From contig NVWA01000013.1 of assembly GCA_002746535.1 (NCBI GenBank), positions 62,001 through 126,000 of the forward strand: a stretch of 64,000 nucleotides of DNA, given 5' to 3'. Origin of the DNA: Planctomycetota bacterium. Lineage in GTDB: Bacteria; Planctomycetota; GCA-2746535. The position numbers were made by a program, and so were the translations under genes. Positions within the stretch are counted from its first letter, which is position 1; the number at the start of each line of letters is the position of its first letter. Of the stretch, positions 1 through 8,055 are shown piece after piece. A model generated the notes under the pieces. The model was not told where the DNA came from. It searched no databases and saw only the letters and a list, made by a program, of their open reading frames with translations.

Positions 1-291
1 AAGAATAAGATTATCATTATTGATTTTACAGCTGTTTGGTGTTTGAATTGTAAGTTTCTTAAAAAAACGGTTTTGCAATCAAAAGTAGTAGCCGATGCCA
101 TTCAAAAAAATAATGTACAGTTAATACGAGTTGATATCACTAAAAAAGAAGATACGAAAATTGCCTTCTTAAAAGAATCTGGCAGTATCACCATTCCGTA
201 TTTGGTGATTCTAGATGAACAGGGCAATAAAGTATTTAATAGTAACTTTTACACAATCAACGATATCCTCAAACATATTAATAATGAATGA
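1..291 (+). CDS. Thioredoxin-like C-terminal domain, DsbD-type (5' truncated)
   Basis: The reading frame is open from the first base of the window to a TGA at 289-291, so only the last 96 codons are present. The visible part has the thioredoxin beta strand followed by a WCLNCK redox motif (CxxC) at residues 13-18, and later a cis-proline context (TIPYLVIL). In DsbD/thiol:disulfide interchange proteins this periplasmic C-terminal domain passes electrons to downstream thioredoxin-like partners. The upstream membrane domain would lie outside the window, so a DsbD assignment rests on resemblance of this domain only. A free-standing thioredoxin-like protein is the alternative. An internal TTG at 43 lies inside the CxxC motif and is not a real start. 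Confidence 0.75.
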   Translation, partial: KNKIIIIDFTAVWCLNCKFLKKTVLQSKVVADAIQKNNVQLIRVDITKKEDTKIAFLKESGSITIPYLVILDEQGNKVFNSNFYTINDILKHINNE

Positions 292-1030
292 TCACCGAAT
301 AACCACATTATCATGCAATATATTGGAATTCGACTATATACCCAAATTTGATAGATTTTAGCAATAGATAAACCATAGGAATAAATCGCAATTACACAAA
401 TTCTTGATAAATCGATTTATATTACAAGCAAATTATCAATTCAAAGATTCCCATAGGTATAAATACCTAGATTTTATTACTAATCTGTTACATTTTCATC
501 AAATTAGGCTTTCTAAGGCCACATTTATTAAGGATTCAAAAAAATATAATAAAAATTTTAATTTCATTGTGAAACTATTAGTGGCAGTAATGATTATCCA
601 TTTCTGACTTCAAAATTCTTTCTAATTCAAATTGCCGTTATTTCAAGTGAATGTCTAAAGGCATTAAATATAAACTACTATCTATAATAAAGATATAGTT
701 TCTGATATGAATATTAATCGTTGATATAAGCGGTTTTAGTGTATTTATCCTAGCGAATTCCAGCATTGATCAACTCTCAAGGAAGTATTAATGATAAAAC
801 AAGAAGGGCATATCTTTCTATTTAATTAAAATATAACTTTCAATAAAATGTATTTTTATGAATCTAATTGATTTTTTTTGGAAAGTAAAAATATGCGTCT
901 TATTTTATCAAAAATAAATTTCACTGAGCAAAAAAAATGGATGAATATATAGCTATCGAAAGAATGGTAAACGGCTTTTGTATGAAAACGCCGTAGAGAG
1001 TTAGGCCAAATAAATTTGAAAGGTGTCTAG
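292..1030. other. Gene-poor intergenic region (about 740 bp)
   Basis: I see no convincing gene here. The only open frame of note (404-607, plus) has a lysine/isoleucine-rich composition with no recognisable domain and no Shine-Dalgarno, and is probably chance in AT-rich DNA. The region contains an imperfect direct repeat around CCATAGG-ATAAAT (about 371 and 451) and a short inverted repeat TAGGTAT-AA-ATACCTA at 454-469. The 3' end carries the leader of the next gene. Confidence 0.5.
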
Positions 1031-1660
1031 ATGAAAAAACCTAAAAAGAAATGTAAAATTTGCCAGGATTCATTTCAGAATATCAGAACGCACATCACAC
1101 GCGGTCATAAGCTTTCACTTAAATCCTATGAAAAAAAATATGGGTTAGTCGAAAAGCCGTATAAAAATATCACCAATAAAAAAGAGTTTGATGTTTACTT
1201 TATTAAGTTAGCAAAGAAAGCAGAACCAAGGTCATTAACCATATCAATGGTAGATCCTGAAATGTTAAAATTAGCTGTTCTTTATCATGGGTCATGGGAT
1301 AAAGTTAAAGCAAAATTAAATTTAAAGAAATCATCCTCTACAAATGCTCAAATATTAAAAACTTTTAAAGATTCCTATGCCAATAGAATAAAAGAGCCAA
1401 AAAAATGGAGAACCCAATGTAAATACGCTATTGACCGATATGGTACTATGGTCAATGCTTATAAAAAAGCAGGCATTAAACGGGAACATTTGGACGAGAT
1501 CACTTTTTTGAAAAATTTTAAGTTAGCCTTTAATAATCGCAATAATGGCAAAGAAGAATATGCCAGCTGGAGACTTTATAGTCAAAAAGCATTTACAAAA
1601 TATAAAAGTCTTTCAAAAGCTTATAAAAAAGCCGGTATAAATAATAAAAAGGACTTATAG
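1031..1660 (+). CDS. Ros/MucR-like zinc finger protein with HNHrep-like repeats
   Basis: This is a 209-residue basic protein, probably a DNA-binding regulator. Residues 8-26 form a C2H2 finger (CKIC then HITRGH), followed by a helix of the form LSLKSYEKKYGL. That layout matches the Ros/MucR family, where the finger precedes a TPEEYRAKWGL-type helix. The rest contains three short repeats ending in a G-[ST]-x3-A-x3-AGI-like pattern: HGSWDKVKAKLNL near 86-98, YGTMVNAYKKAGI near 136-148 and YKSLSKAYKKAGI near 191-203. These resemble the homing-endonuclease-associated repeat (HNHrep), a small helical DNA-binding unit. No nuclease motif is visible. The start is supported by an AGGTG Shine-Dalgarno 5-6 bases upstream of the ATG. 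The gene stands alone on the plus strand. The exact role is unknown. Confidence 0.7.
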   Translation: MKKPKKKCKICQDSFQNIRTHITRGHKLSLKSYEKKYGLVEKPYKNITNKKEFDVYFIKLAKKAEPRSLTISMVDPEMLKLAVLYHGSWDKVKAKLNLKKSSSTNAQILKTFKDSYANRIKEPKKWRTQCKYAIDRYGTMVNAYKKAGIKREHLDEITFLKNFKLAFNNRNNGKEEYASWRLYSQKAFTKYKSLSKAYKKAGINNKKDL

Positions 1661-1697
1661 TCTTCGATCGACCAAAGACTTGACTGGAAAAATGTAT

Positions 1698-2777
1698 TTA
1701 TTGAAATAGATTCAGGTCTAATGCTTTAACCGTAGCATTCTCAATTTCTTTAAACTGAACACCATCTATCTTCACCACTTCACCTATTTTTGTGGGCAAA
1801 ATAAAATTGATACTGTTATTTGTATTCTTTTTATCTAATGTGATCGCATCAAGGTATTCACTCATATTAAAGGCTGGTACTTTGAATCCTAAATTTAATT
1901 TTTCAATCAATCTATTTTGAATTTCAAAATCTTCTTTTGAAAAGAGGCCTCTATGCATTGCCATTATGCCTTCTACAACCATTCCAAAAATAACGCCTTC
2001 ACCATGCAATATTTTTTCATAGTGAAAAACATTTTCCAAACCATGGCCAGCCGTATGTCCGTAATTCAAAACTGCTCGAATACCACATTCAAATTCATCT
2101 TGTTTAACAATATCAGCTTTTATCTCACAACACCGACCTATTATGGTAGATATGACACCTGCATCCATACTTAATATTTCTTCAGCATTGTCTTCCATAA
2201 ATTCAAAAAAATCTTTATCCCAAATAACGCCATATTTAACTACTTCACCTAATCCAGATTTAAACTCTCTTTCTGGCAAAGTCTTTAGCACATTCAAATC
2301 TATAAATACTGCTTGCGGTTGATGAAAAGCTCCAAGAATATTTTTACCACCAGGATGATTAATACCGACCTTACCACCAACGGAACTATCTACTTGAGCC
2401 AATAAAGTTGTTGGCACTTGAACGAAGTCAATACCTCGCATATAACTCGCCGCAGCAAAACCACCAATATCACCAATAACACCGCCGCCAATTACAATAA
2501 TAAGACTTGCTCGATCAAGCTTCAATTCAACTAATTGATTCCAGATTTCTTCTAAATATTGAATTTGTTTGGTCGTTTCACCCGCTGGTAAAACAATTAC
2601 TTTTTTATAATGTCCGGAATTGATTGTTTTCTCATAGAGCCCATAAACATTCTCATCAGTAATGACCACAATATTTGAATATTTTTCAAATATGGAAGAT
2701 TCATGGAAGGACTCAAAGATGCCTTCTTCAATGATGATATCATAACTACGATCATCTAAATCTACGCGAACACTCAT
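1698..2777 (-). CDS. aroB: 3-dehydroquinate synthase
   Basis: Converts DAHP to 3-dehydroquinate, the second step of the shikimate pathway, using NAD and a divalent metal in the cytoplasm. The 359-residue length is normal for the family. The NAD-binding GGG loop is at 97-99, the signature VPTTLLAQVDSSVGGK lies at 121-136, and a metal-ligand Glu sits in GLGEVVKYG near 178. The GHTAGHGLE metal/substrate segment follows near 245. The ATG is preceded by AGGA at good spacing. No other shikimate gene is adjacent, so it is probably transcribed alone from the AT-rich stretch above 2778. All expected catalytic segments are intact. Confidence 0.97.
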   Translation of the reverse strand: MSVRVDLDDRSYDIIIEEGIFESFHESSIFEKYSNIVVITDENVYGLYEKTINSGHYKKVIVLPAGETTKQIQYLEEIWNQLVELKLDRASLIIVIGGGVIGDIGGFAAASYMRGIDFVQVPTTLLAQVDSSVGGKVGINHPGGKNILGAFHQPQAVFIDLNVLKTLPEREFKSGLGEVVKYGVIWDKDFFEFMEDNAEEILSMDAGVISTIIGRCCEIKADIVKQDEFECGIRAVLNYGHTAGHGLENVFHYEKILHGEGVIFGMVVEGIMAMHRGLFSKEDFEIQNRLIEKLNLGFKVPAFNMSEYLDAITLDKKNTNNSINFILPTKIGEVVKIDGVQFKEIENATVKALDLNLFQ

Positions 2778-2924
2778 TTGACTTCCTACTTATTTATCAA
2801 TAATAATAATAGAATTATATATAGACTTATAAAGGAATAAAGAAATTAGCGTAAAGAGAAAACCTTAAAATCATCCTATTTAAAATAATAAATAAATATG
2901 GATATTCAATTTGATAATTCAAGA

Positions 2925-3320
2925 CTACTTAGTAGCAGCACGTCTAATTAAATCTCGATGATAAGTTTCGAACAGATCAAGCCCACTTTTATCTATCAAT
3001 TTATTTTTACAAAGTGACTCTGCGTTTTTACCTGTATTGCCATTTTCATTATCTGAGTACCTAACAACATTAAACTGGTAAGTTCCAAAAGTTTTACATT
3101 TTGGACATAATTTAAAATCCACTGAAATATGATCTGCATACATGCCTTTTTCTCTATCAGGAAATTCTTTGATGAATTCTAAATTGCCCTCTAAAACTGC
3201 ATCTAATATTTTCTGATCATCAGGAAAACCAAATACTAGCGCATAAATCAAAATCAATGCTGGTATAATAAAATGACCCGAACCCATTTGCCCGGATAAT
3301 TCGAAATCTTTATTTTCCAT
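2925..3320 (-). CDS. Hypothetical protein with a CxxC pair
   Basis: A 131-residue protein I do not recognise. The N-terminus has one hydrophobic stretch (about 16-31, HFIIPALILIYALVFGF), which may be a membrane segment. The central part has a KLCPKCKTFGTYQF motif near 92-105, whose CPKC pair suggests half of a zinc ribbon; a lone further Cys (SLCKNK) lies downstream. A good Shine-Dalgarno (AAGGA) precedes the ATG. It lies 19 bases downstream of the LysE gene on the same strand, so the two may be co-transcribed. No function can be assigned. Confidence 0.6.
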   Translation of the reverse strand: MENKDFELSGQMGSGHFIIPALILIYALVFGFPDDQKILDAVLEGNLEFIKEFPDREKGMYADHISVDFKLCPKCKTFGTYQFNVVRYSDNENGNTGKNAESLCKNKLIDKSGLDLFETYHRDLIRRAATK

Positions 3321-3339
3321 TTTAAGTTCCTTTTAAATT

Positions 3340-3972
3340 TTACTCTTGATGGACAAATATAAGGTTTATAGCCAATGCAATAAAGATTATGGTAGAAACT
3401 CGATTCATAATTTTTTGCTGTGATTCTGATTGTATTAAATAAACTTTCATAAGATTAGATAATAGCACCACAATACTAAATATAACCAAAGTAGACAATA
3501 TGAACAAGGTTCCTAGCAAAACCAGTTGCAAGGCAATATTTTCTTTCTCTGTTACAACAAACTGAGGTAAATAGGCCATAAAGAATAATCCGACTTTAGG
3601 GTTAGTCATATTCATAATGATTCCTCTTTGGTAAAAAGAAAAAAGATTCGAAACTTTTTTGTCAGAAGAATCGAGTTCATGCTTATGCTGATTAAAGGCC
3701 AACCAAGCCAAATATAATAAATAACCAGCACCAATTAGTTTTAATAATGTGAAGGCAAAAAAACTTGCCTTAAATACGTATGAAATTCCAAGAACAACAA
3801 GACCAGTATGAACTAATAATCCTGTACATAAACCAACCGTAATACAAAAGCCTTCTTTTCGCCCATGTAGTATTGTTTGCATTAAAACAAAAATATTATC
3901 TGGGCCAGGAACAAGAGCCAACACAACAGAAGCTAAAATAAACGTGATTACAGTATCGATTGGTAATATCAA
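3340..3972 (-). CDS. LysE/RhtB-family amino-acid exporter
   Basis: A 210-residue inner-membrane protein with about six hydrophobic segments. It has the family N-terminal signature VPGPDNIFVLMQTILHGRKEGF near 21-42, equivalent to the PGP-(D/N) motif of LysE/RhtB exporters that pump out amino acids or homoserine lactone-like compounds. A TNPKVGLFFMAYLPQF segment near 122-137 is also typical. The substrate cannot be read from sequence. The start is a TTG codon: the frame has no ATG between the upstream in-frame stop and the conserved N-terminus. It may be co-transcribed with the small unknown gene that follows it. Confidence 0.88.
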   Translation of the reverse strand: MILPIDTVITFILASVVLALVPGPDNIFVLMQTILHGRKEGFCITVGLCTGLLVHTGLVVLGISYVFKASFFAFTLLKLIGAGYLLYLAWLAFNQHKHELDSSDKKVSNLFSFYQRGIIMNMTNPKVGLFFMAYLPQFVVTEKENIALQLVLLGTLFILSTLVIFSIVVLLSNLMKVYLIQSESQQKIMNRVSTIIFIALAINLIFVHQE

Positions 3973-4064
3973 ATTTGATTTTGTACTCTTTGGAATTAGA
4001 CCATCATCAAAGGCTCATTCTAAGAATTTACGATCAAGATCATACCTTTATTAAAAGTTGATAA

Positions 4065-4949
4065 TCAACGCGAAATAATATTTAAAGTCATCTTTTTCCA
4101 ATAATATTTTAAATCATCTTCTTTAGACCAGTTTTCATAATATTTTTCCCATTCATCTGAGTTAACCAGATGAGGTGTGAGAGAGTCTTCTCTTATAGGA
4201 TGACTTATTGGTTGATAGCGAAAATCCATTGATAATCTAATTCTGTCCGCAGTATTATTATCTCTACCTTGATGAATCGTCATACTATTCATCAATAAGA
4301 CATCACCGCATTCAACTTCATTTGTACACCACAAATCATTTTCCATGACATCCACCTGATGACCTCCAGCACCCATTGCACTACGCGTATCTAGCAATCC
4401 TCTTTTATGTGAACCGGGAATAATCGCTAATCCACCTAATTCTTCAGGACAATCGCCACAAGGTATCCAAGAAGTCCATGTGTCAACAGTACCTCCAATG
4501 TAAAAATAATCCTGATGAGGTGGGGTTGTATGTTTTGTAATTCCAGGGAAAATGGTTCTTAAGATATTACGGCTGTGTACTAAAACAGATTCACCAAACA
4601 ACTTTTCAAATAATGCAATAATGGTTGGGTCGTGAGATAGAGCATGAAAAGATCTTAAGGAAAGAATATCATTATAATAATGTCGATAGTCATTATCAGA
4701 ACCTTCAACAACATTTATGCCAGGTTTTGAAATTCCATCCATCAATGTACGACAAGGTTCTAACCAACCATGCTTCTTTATTATTTCCAAAATACTTTTT
4801 CTAAGGTCTAAAATTTTTTCTTTATTTAACAATCCCTTAAAATAAAGATATCCTTGATCATGCGCTCTATCTTGCAAAGCTTGACGGTCATTTAACAGAT
4901 GTGTCGATTCTTGAAATGCTTCTAATTGATTGATTGTTGACATGGCCAT
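4065..4949 (-). CDS. Phytanoyl-CoA dioxygenase (PhyH) family protein
   Basis: A 294-residue Fe(II)/2-oxoglutarate-dependent dioxygenase-like protein. The metal triad is visible as H145-x-D147 (PPHQD) and H226 (TIHQG), with R238 positioned to bind 2-oxoglutarate. The fold segment LGGLAIIPGSHKRG (171-184) is typical of PhyH. The start is fixed by a strong GAGGAG six bases before the ATG. The gene is divergent from an AraC-type regulator whose leader region carries direct repeats, so it is probably controlled by that regulator. Family members hydroxylate lipids, betaine-like compounds or other small molecules, and the substrate here is not deducible. Confidence 0.88.
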   Translation of the reverse strand: MAMSTINQLEAFQESTHLLNDRQALQDRAHDQGYLYFKGLLNKEKILDLRKSILEIIKKHGWLEPCRTLMDGISKPGINVVEGSDNDYRHYYNDILSLRSFHALSHDPTIIALFEKLFGESVLVHSRNILRTIFPGITKHTTPPHQDYFYIGGTVDTWTSWIPCGDCPEELGGLAIIPGSHKRGLLDTRSAMGAGGHQVDVMENDLWCTNEVECGDVLLMNSMTIHQGRDNNTADRIRLSMDFRYQPISHPIREDSLTPHLVNSDEWEKYYENWSKEDDLKYYWKKMTLNIISR

Positions 4950-5026
4950 TCTTTCTCCTCAATGAATTTCAATTTTAGTAATATTATTCATTTTCAATGC
5001 CGTTAGGAAATGGACATATTGCATAT

Positions 5027-5081
5027 TTTTTGTATTATTTTTATATATATCGACTTATAATTAGTATTTTTGTACTATTTT
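5027..5081. promoter_or_regulatory. Direct repeats between divergent dioxygenase and AraC genes
   Basis: TTTTTGTATTATTTT (5027-5041) and TTTTTGTACTATTTT (5067-5081) differ at one base in 15 and are spaced 40 bp start to start, close to four helical turns. They lie just upstream of the AraC gene start at 5092, inside the 142-bp divergent promoter region. They could be operator half-sites for that regulator. The AT-rich background weakens the case. Confidence 0.35.
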
Positions 5082-5091
5082 CTAGGACAGT

Positions 5092-5955
5092 ATGAAACAA
5101 AATTTTTCAAGTGCCATGATTGTTTATGCCAACAACTACCAATTTGCTAAAAATGAAATCCTTACACATGAACACGTGCAATCACGTATGCTACTATGGT
5201 GCAAGTCTGGCAATGGAAATGTTGAAATAGATAAAAGACGGTTTCAATTGAGCAAAGGAGAATTTTTATTTTTACCTTGGAACCGTAAAATCAAATATAT
5301 CCCTTCCACCAAAGATCCATTTTTAGTCGCTGGTATTCATGTCATCCCTGAATATGTAAAAAAACAGCCTATCCATTTTAATGTAGCCCATTCAAAACAA
5401 GAAAGCAAAGTTAGAGCCGCTTACGTCATTGATAAGCTGATACCTGAGCTAGATGGTATACCCGTCGGAAATTTTAATCTCTCTAAAAAGCTTGAATATC
5501 TTTCTGAGTATATAATTCTTACATTTCAAAAATCATCGCCGGTTGAAACAGAAATGAGACTACTTGGGAATTTAATTTTAAATGATTTAATTCAGTATTT
5601 TTCAGAGCCGGATAAAAAATCAAGTTTAGTATCAATTGAACTTGGCAGAATCCTGCAATTCATTCATGACCATTTCAAGCAGCCGATTTCGTTAATAGAC
5701 CTAGAAGAGTTTTCCAATTTAAGCAGTGGAGGGATCTGTGGTTTATTCAAACGACATCTTAATACAACCCCTTGTCAGAAAATCGCAGAGATTAAAATGG
5801 AAAAAGCAAAAGAGTTTTTAACAGCAGGACGGTTTTCTGTTGCAGAGATTGGTCAAAAAGTAGGTATAGACGACCCTTATTATTTTTCAAAAAAGTTTAA
5901 AAAGGTATGTGGCGTTTCTCCTTTAGAGTACCGCAGACAATCTTCTTTTCTATAA
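5092..5955 (+). CDS. AraC-family transcriptional regulator (cupin + HTH)
   Basis: A 287-residue regulator. Residues about 10-100 form a cupin-like sensing domain (HEHVQSRMLLWCKSGNGNVEI, then LSKGEFLFLPW). The C-terminal 100 residues form the two AraC helix-turn-helix units, with the second ending in the conserved IGQKVGIDDPYYFSKKFKK-type helix and GVSPLEYR. The ATG follows an AGGA Shine-Dalgarno. It is divergent from the PhyH dioxygenase and convergent with the transglutaminase-like gene, so the dioxygenase is its most likely target. The inducer is unknown. Confidence 0.93.
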   Translation: MKQNFSSAMIVYANNYQFAKNEILTHEHVQSRMLLWCKSGNGNVEIDKRRFQLSKGEFLFLPWNRKIKYIPSTKDPFLVAGIHVIPEYVKKQPIHFNVAHSKQESKVRAAYVIDKLIPELDGIPVGNFNLSKKLEYLSEYIILTFQKSSPVETEMRLLGNLILNDLIQYFSEPDKKSSLVSIELGRILQFIHDHFKQPISLIDLEEFSNLSSGGICGLFKRHLNTTPCQKIAEIKMEKAKEFLTAGRFSVAEIGQKVGIDDPYYFSKKFKKVCGVSPLEYRRQSSFL

Positions 5956-5969
5956 TTTGGATATGATAT

Positions 5970-7658
5970 TTAATTCAAATACTTAAGTCTGCCTCTATCG
6001 TAAGGTCTTCTTGTTTGATTATCAACGCCATTAAAAAATTCATGTCCGTGGGCACATGCTTTTTCCCAAACGCGTGCTTGCAATTCCATACTGCCACAAA
6101 TTTCTTGTAAGGTTGCCAGACGAGTATTATCTAAAGTATGGTAAGTGATACCCAACATTGGATCGATCAACACCTCACCAATAGGAGTATCGATCATGCC
6201 GGTAACATGACCGCGCAAGCCCATCCCATAACCTGTAAATGGCACATTGTATTTTTCGCTTAAAATATCACAAACATGAGAAGCTACTCTAGCAGTATCA
6301 CAACAAAAACATCCTCGCAATCTTAATACTGTTTCGGTGGTTGAGCTACTCGAGATTTTTGACCAACTACCGGAATGGGTTGTTAAACAGGGGTGATGCA
6401 AAATCAAACTACAAGCTGATAAGCCATCTTGCCAATCATCAAACTCATTATGTATGAGTGTAGCAATTTGCGAAATTACATCTTCATCCATTAAGTTGAG
6501 GCAGTGTTCTTTTCTTTCAGAATGCAAAAAGAAATCAGAAGGTGCGCCATCTTTAGTCGTTTGAGGTTTCCAATTTGGTAATTTTGAAAACAGCCAACAT
6601 CTATAATTATCCACAAATTTAGGATCCGATGGTAAAGGTCTTTCAATTGTTTTATCTGAAAACAATCCGAAGGGATCCCTAACAATAATACCCAAATCAA
6701 ATCCAAATGGATAAAGAGTTGACCATAATATATTATCGCCATCACATATCTGAATTTCTACCGTTGCAATATCAGCAGCATCAGGCACCCATTTAGAAGC
6801 AAAAGGAAAATGAACAGGAATCGAATGTTTAAAAGAACCAGCACTAAATTCTAAATCATTTTGATCGGTTAAATACCTACCGCCAGTCGTTTTGATAACT
6901 GTTTTAATATTAGTAGGAATTAAATCACTTTTAACATTTCCACTCACTACTACAGAAGAAGTTATAGTGCCCGTTTCCCACAATGGTTTTCCAAAATCCA
7001 ACTCATCAACATCAACTAAAGCCTTTTCATCGACTAGTAACCCAAATGAAAATAAATGATTAAAATCTGAGTTTGGGTTTTCCGGCCACGCGATAGAATC
7101 ATAAACTATATCTGAAGTAGCCGTAAATGAAATTCTTGTACCGATGGGGTTATTTATCGTATCATAAGATTTACCATCACCTCGAATTGAATCTAATTTA
7201 ATTGTAATCTTAAAAGCCCAACCATTATCAATCTCTTTAACTTCTTTTTCAATATCTAAAGGAGTCAAATCTAATGGGGAAGCATGCCCGTCTGAAATTT
7301 CTTCACCATCCAAACAACGTTGGTTATCTAGTTTTAATTCACCATCTCTCATCAAGGCAATAGTTCTTTTAAATTGATGGTTATTTTGTGGATCAAATTG
7401 AAATACGACATGATCATAAAAGTACCATTCAGGATGATTCTGATTCAATTTTACTTCCCAACCATTTGGGTCGACAATTTGACCTACAAAAAACAAATGA
7501 TCTTCATCTTTATAAAAATTAAATTTACCAATATGACCCGTGTGATGAACAAGCTCATAATAAGATTCATTTACGATTAATTCTGGATTATGATTTAAAC
7601 TTTTAATGAAAAGTTTTTCAGGATTAAATTGATAGTTTTTATTGTAATTAAAATTCAT
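5970..7658 (-). CDS. CBM9/DOMON-like plus transglutaminase-like domain protein
   Basis: A 562-residue protein with no signal peptide. The N-terminal 210 residues look like a beta-sandwich of the CBM9/DOMON type (HLFFVGQIVDPNGWEV, then YFYDHVVFQFDP and a FSFGLLVDEKA end), the kind that binds sugars or haem. The middle (about 220-320) is another beta-rich stretch. The C-terminal region carries a transglutaminase/papain-like triad: Cys452 in GCFCCDTARVAS, His484 in RGHVTG and Asp499 in VLIDPMLG. In this superfamily the triad serves peptidase, amidase or acyl-transfer chemistry. Three cysteines cluster at 450, 452 and 453; spacing favours 452 as the nucleophile. It is convergent with the AraC gene. 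The biological role is not known. Confidence 0.65.
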   Translation of the reverse strand: MNFNYNKNYQFNPEKLFIKSLNHNPELIVNESYYELVHHTGHIGKFNFYKDEDHLFFVGQIVDPNGWEVKLNQNHPEWYFYDHVVFQFDPQNNHQFKRTIALMRDGELKLDNQRCLDGEEISDGHASPLDLTPLDIEKEVKEIDNGWAFKITIKLDSIRGDGKSYDTINNPIGTRISFTATSDIVYDSIAWPENPNSDFNHLFSFGLLVDEKALVDVDELDFGKPLWETGTITSSVVVSGNVKSDLIPTNIKTVIKTTGGRYLTDQNDLEFSAGSFKHSIPVHFPFASKWVPDAADIATVEIQICDGDNILWSTLYPFGFDLGIIVRDPFGLFSDKTIERPLPSDPKFVDNYRCWLFSKLPNWKPQTTKDGAPSDFFLHSERKEHCLNLMDEDVISQIATLIHNEFDDWQDGLSACSLILHHPCLTTHSGSWSKISSSSTTETVLRLRGCFCCDTARVASHVCDILSEKYNVPFTGYGMGLRGHVTGMIDTPIGEVLIDPMLGITYHTLDNTRLATLQEICGSMELQARVWEKACAHGHEFFNGVDNQTRRPYDRGRLKYLN

Positions 7659-8055
7659 TACTGACCCTTTAGAAAAGATACCTTGATGATTAATACCAAA
7701 TCAAATCCCACTAAAAACCCTTTAGATCTCTCATTGAGTTTGAATAAGGCACAAAGTTTAGCACGATTTATTTTGAGGAATGATAATTCTAGAGCATCAA
7801 ACTGTATGTCAAATAGATTGATATGGTTTTAAGAGTGTTTTCAAATCGCAATAATATGCTTGATTTTGAGACATATTGACTTGATTTTCAATTAATTTCA
7901 CGAACTAAAATTGATCCAAAAACAATGACTTATAAGGGCATTCGAATTAACTTGACTAAGCAAACAACAATATAACATGAACCGCTTTTTAATGTTGAAT
8001 TGCACCTATAATAATGTAATAAGAATCTTTTCTTACGACCCCAATGGAGATATTA
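7659..8055. promoter_or_regulatory. Divergent intergenic region upstream of the peptidase/oxidoreductase operon
   Basis: About 400 bp separate the divergent starts. No open frame or RNA motif is recognised. It must hold the promoters for both directions. Within it, GGAG at 8046-8049 decides the start of the following gene: it overlaps an earlier ATG (8044) and is correctly spaced for the ATG at 8056. Confidence 0.5.

Noticed and set aside
404..607. Possible 67-residue gene
   Set aside because: No Shine-Dalgarno, no domain and random-like composition in a region of AT-rich DNA.
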